This document shows, one piece after another, positions 11,085 to 12,887 of a stretch of 12,887 nt of DNA (the stretch's first letter is position 1; the number at the start of each line of letters is the position of its first letter). Under the pieces are notes generated by a model, which had not been told where the DNA came from, searched no databases, and saw only the letters and a program-made list of their open reading frames with translations. The position numbers and the translations under genes were made by a program. Origin of the DNA: Pseudomonadota bacterium (GTDB lineage Bacteria > Desulfobacterota > Desulfobacteria > Desulfobacterales > ETH-SRB1); contig JAHIKR010000121.1 in the NCBI GenBank assembly GCA_018897415.1, forward strand, positions 1-12,887. The letters run 5' to 3'.

Positions 11085-12878
11085 CTATTTGCTTCCCTGG
11101 AAAAGCAGATTTACACCTTCTCCTGATGAAGAGTTATATATTCCTCCGGCGCCTCCAATATACTCACCATTAGGTCCATAGAGCCCTCCGGCCAATTCTC
11201 CACTGGTGGCAGTAGATCCGTCAATTGTACATGTTGGACTGGATAGAGAAAAATCGCTGGTACCTGGGTCAAAAACCCCGGAGCCTCTGACGCTGGCAGA
11301 ATGTACGCTAACTGAATCATAGACGTCCAGCTCGAAATTGCTAACTGAGCCTGAGGCGCTATTTACAATTACATCACAACCAAAAGTCCCGGTCATGTCG
11401 GTACCACCACCAACGGCCCAGTAGGTACCCCATGCAGTTCCGCTATAATGGCCGCTAACTCCTACTGAACATGGGGTATACACATTACCAAACATATAAA
11501 ATGCTTTATTATCTACATAGTGATTGTAGTAATTAATTTCAACAGGATTGGCGGTCATTGTCCAGTAACCCCATTCCTGGTAGGCATTGTAGCCAAGCTC
11601 TGTATGGCTTATCGCATAAGTTGAATCAAGATCAGCGCTAACATTGCCCGTGCCCGAGTTAATAGCGACCTTCGTCAGATACGGACTGCTGCCAAAACCG
11701 CTTCCTGGATAGGCTCTCATATATCCACCGGTGCCAACAATACCTGTAGCCTCTACATAGGTGGTGGAGTCAAAATTCGCGCGCCGAACGATTGCATAAA
11801 CATTATCCAGCATTGGAGGACTTGTATCTATATCTGTAAGCATTGAAGAGAAATAGCCATAATGAGTGCTTGGTCTTGTTGCGGTGGTTGAGGTTGAAGC
11901 TGTCGCTGCAACCGATGTAGCGGTTTGGTCCTGTGTTACATCAGTGGTATCAGTGGTGACTGGGGCAGCAGCTTCTTCTTTGACAGCAGGGGCAGCTTCT
12001 TTGACAGCAGGTGCAGGTGCCCCTTCTTCAGCGGTTTCCTCTTCTTCAGCAGGTGCTGGTGCCTCTGTTTCCTTCATAAACTGTCGGGCTGCGGCAGGAG
12101 GCGTGGGCTTGACTATACCTGCTCCCACAGTGGTCATCACCACAGTCTCGCCTTCACGCACCTTTTGCGTGGTTCCGTCTATAGGAGAATAAACATCCAC
12201 CTCACCTTCAAAAGCGTAAACCACGGTTTCTGTATCGTTCAGGTTGGCCTGTGCCAGGTAGAAAAGGCCTGAATCAGACGCATCTGCAATGTATAATGGC
12301 TCGCTTTGCGCAAGTTTTCCACTTGCCTTTCTGACCTCTACGCCGAACTTGGTCCCCCGAATCCCCGCCACAGCGGTTTTAGTCTTAACCAATGCGGAGA
12401 TTTCCTTGTGCCTGAACAAGGGTACGACGTAGAACATGGCCTTGCCCCGGAGCATATTGAAAGTTGACTTTTTCCTCTGTAATTCATGGTCATCGACGAG
12501 TTCCTCAATATCTATTCGTGCATCCTCACCCATGGTGATCACATCTTCTGAAATAAACCTGACCCGGCAGCGGGATTCCTCCAATGTAAACAGGGCATCC
12601 TGTTGAAAAACCGCATCGCCCTGTGCAGCAAAGTAGGCTTCGTTAGTCTCTCCATGCAGCACCACCACGTGGCCGGTTACAGTCTGTATGAGCCCAATTG
12701 GTTCAGCCTCCGGAGCTATAAAGTAATCTTTTACATCCAGACCTTTCAGATCCTCGGGAAGAGCCTCGCTGGGAGCGGCGTTTCCCCTGGCATCCGTATT
12801 TGCCTGGCAAAACGCTGTTTGAAACCCAAAAAACAGAAGAGTTATTGCAGCAAGGGCCACAAAAATATATCGTTTCAT
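11085..12878 (-). CDS. secreted FecR-domain protein with TbpB-like C-terminal motif
   Basis: A 597-residue exported protein. The signal peptide is MKRYIF with a hydrophobic core to about residue 24 (QTAFC then QA). The cysteine is not in a canonical lipobox, so lipidation is doubtful. A FecR-type domain lies at about 57-232: IGLIQTVTGHVVVLHG, the RVRFISEDVITMGEDARI strand pair, MLRGKAMFYV, and the hallmark VKTKTAVAGIRGTKFGVEV. Next comes a low-complexity linker (about 255-335) of Pro, Ala, Glu and Thr; part is a 21-bp tandem DNA duplication (16 identical bases at 11975-11990 and 11996-12011). The C-terminal half is Gly/Ser/Thr/Tyr-rich beta structure and ends with GGLYGPNGEYIGGAGGIYN (564-582), which resembles the GxxYGPxAxExGG motif of transferrin-binding-protein-B-type beta barrels. 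No sigma factor or TonB receptor is adjacent, so a FecIR role is unlikely; an envelope or surface role is inferred. The start is supported by GAGG (12884-12887), five bases upstream. Confidence 0.88.
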   Translation of the reverse strand: MKRYIFVALAAITLLFFGFQTAFCQANTDARGNAAPSEALPEDLKGLDVKDYFIAPEAEPIGLIQTVTGHVVVLHGETNEAYFAAQGDAVFQQDALFTLEESRCRVRFISEDVITMGEDARIDIEELVDDHELQRKKSTFNMLRGKAMFYVVPLFRHKEISALVKTKTAVAGIRGTKFGVEVRKASGKLAQSEPLYIADASDSGLFYLAQANLNDTETVVYAFEGEVDVYSPIDGTTQKVREGETVVMTTVGAGIVKPTPPAAARQFMKETEAPAPAEEEETAEEGAPAPAVKEAAPAVKEEAAAPVTTDTTDVTQDQTATSVAATASTSTTATRPSTHYGYFSSMLTDIDTSPPMLDNVYAIVRRANFDSTTYVEATGIVGTGGYMRAYPGSGFGSSPYLTKVAINSGTGNVSADLDSTYAISHTELGYNAYQEWGYWTMTANPVEINYYNHYVDNKAFYMFGNVYTPCSVGVSGHYSGTAWGTYWAVGGGTDMTGTFGCDVIVNSASGSVSNFELDVYDSVSVHSASVRGSGVFDPGTSDFSLSSPTCTIDGSTATSGELAGGLYGPNGEYIGGAGGIYNSSSGEGVNLLFQGSK

Positions 12879-12887
12879 GCCTGCCTC

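Noticed and set aside
11866..12272. Plus-strand open frames of 108 and 115 codons
   Set aside because: They are antisense shadows of the Pro/Ala/Glu linker of the FecR protein; the Ala/Val/Ser- or Phe-rich composition is a by-product of the repeat.

Overview
The window reads as a chromosomal segment of an AT-leaning, anaerobic Gram-negative bacterium, most likely a sulfate-reducer-type deltaproteobacterium (Desulfobacterota). This is inferred from a periplasmic four-heme cytochrome c, an ATP-dependent PEP carboxykinase, an orphan FlhG/MinD-like ATPase, a FecR-domain surface-type protein, and many short palindromic intergenic repeats. No database search was possible, so the taxonomy is an inference.

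Layout, left to right. (1) 1-667: a possible gene tail, a PPC/DUF296-domain gene, and a 35-codon signal-peptide-like ORF. (2) 779-3715: pckA, a 306-bp MITE-like element inserted at the pckA stop codon, then a MinD/FlhG-like ATPase. (3) 3716-4590: a spacer with a long imperfect inverted repeat and a terminator hairpin, then the four-heme cytochrome. (4) 4619-4762: an internally deleted copy of a four-helix-bundle (S23/IVP-type) cassette, directly in front of hisF (4814-5584). (5) 5586-7460, minus strand: a 624-residue protein that I do not recognise, convergent with hisF. (6) 7461-7956: a spacer with two repeat structures and a possible promoter. (7) 7957-10151: a sensor histidine kinase and an OmpR-type response regulator, separated by an intact copy of the four-helix-bundle cassette (8935-9406). 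(8) 10150-11071: a 176-bp palindromic element, a 164-residue hypothetical gene whose 3' end is an intrinsic terminator, and a 142-bp palindromic element. (9) 11085-12878, minus strand: a secreted FecR-domain protein with a TbpB-like C-terminal motif.

The host genes look like ordinary single-copy functions: gluconeogenesis, histidine biosynthesis, electron transfer and signalling. The unusual layer is the mobile or repetitive DNA in the gaps. The best candidate for an under-described system is the four-helix-bundle cassette. It occurs twice in the same orientation with matching terminal inverted repeats. One copy is intact, with its ORF in the loop of a long potential stem. The other has lost nearly all of the ORF but kept its start codon and both termini. 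It has the architecture of a 23S rRNA intervening sequence but sits between protein genes. A second pattern is that three unrelated palindromic elements lie exactly at gene stop codons (pckA, the response regulator, and the gene at 10437), and two of them supply part of the stop codon.
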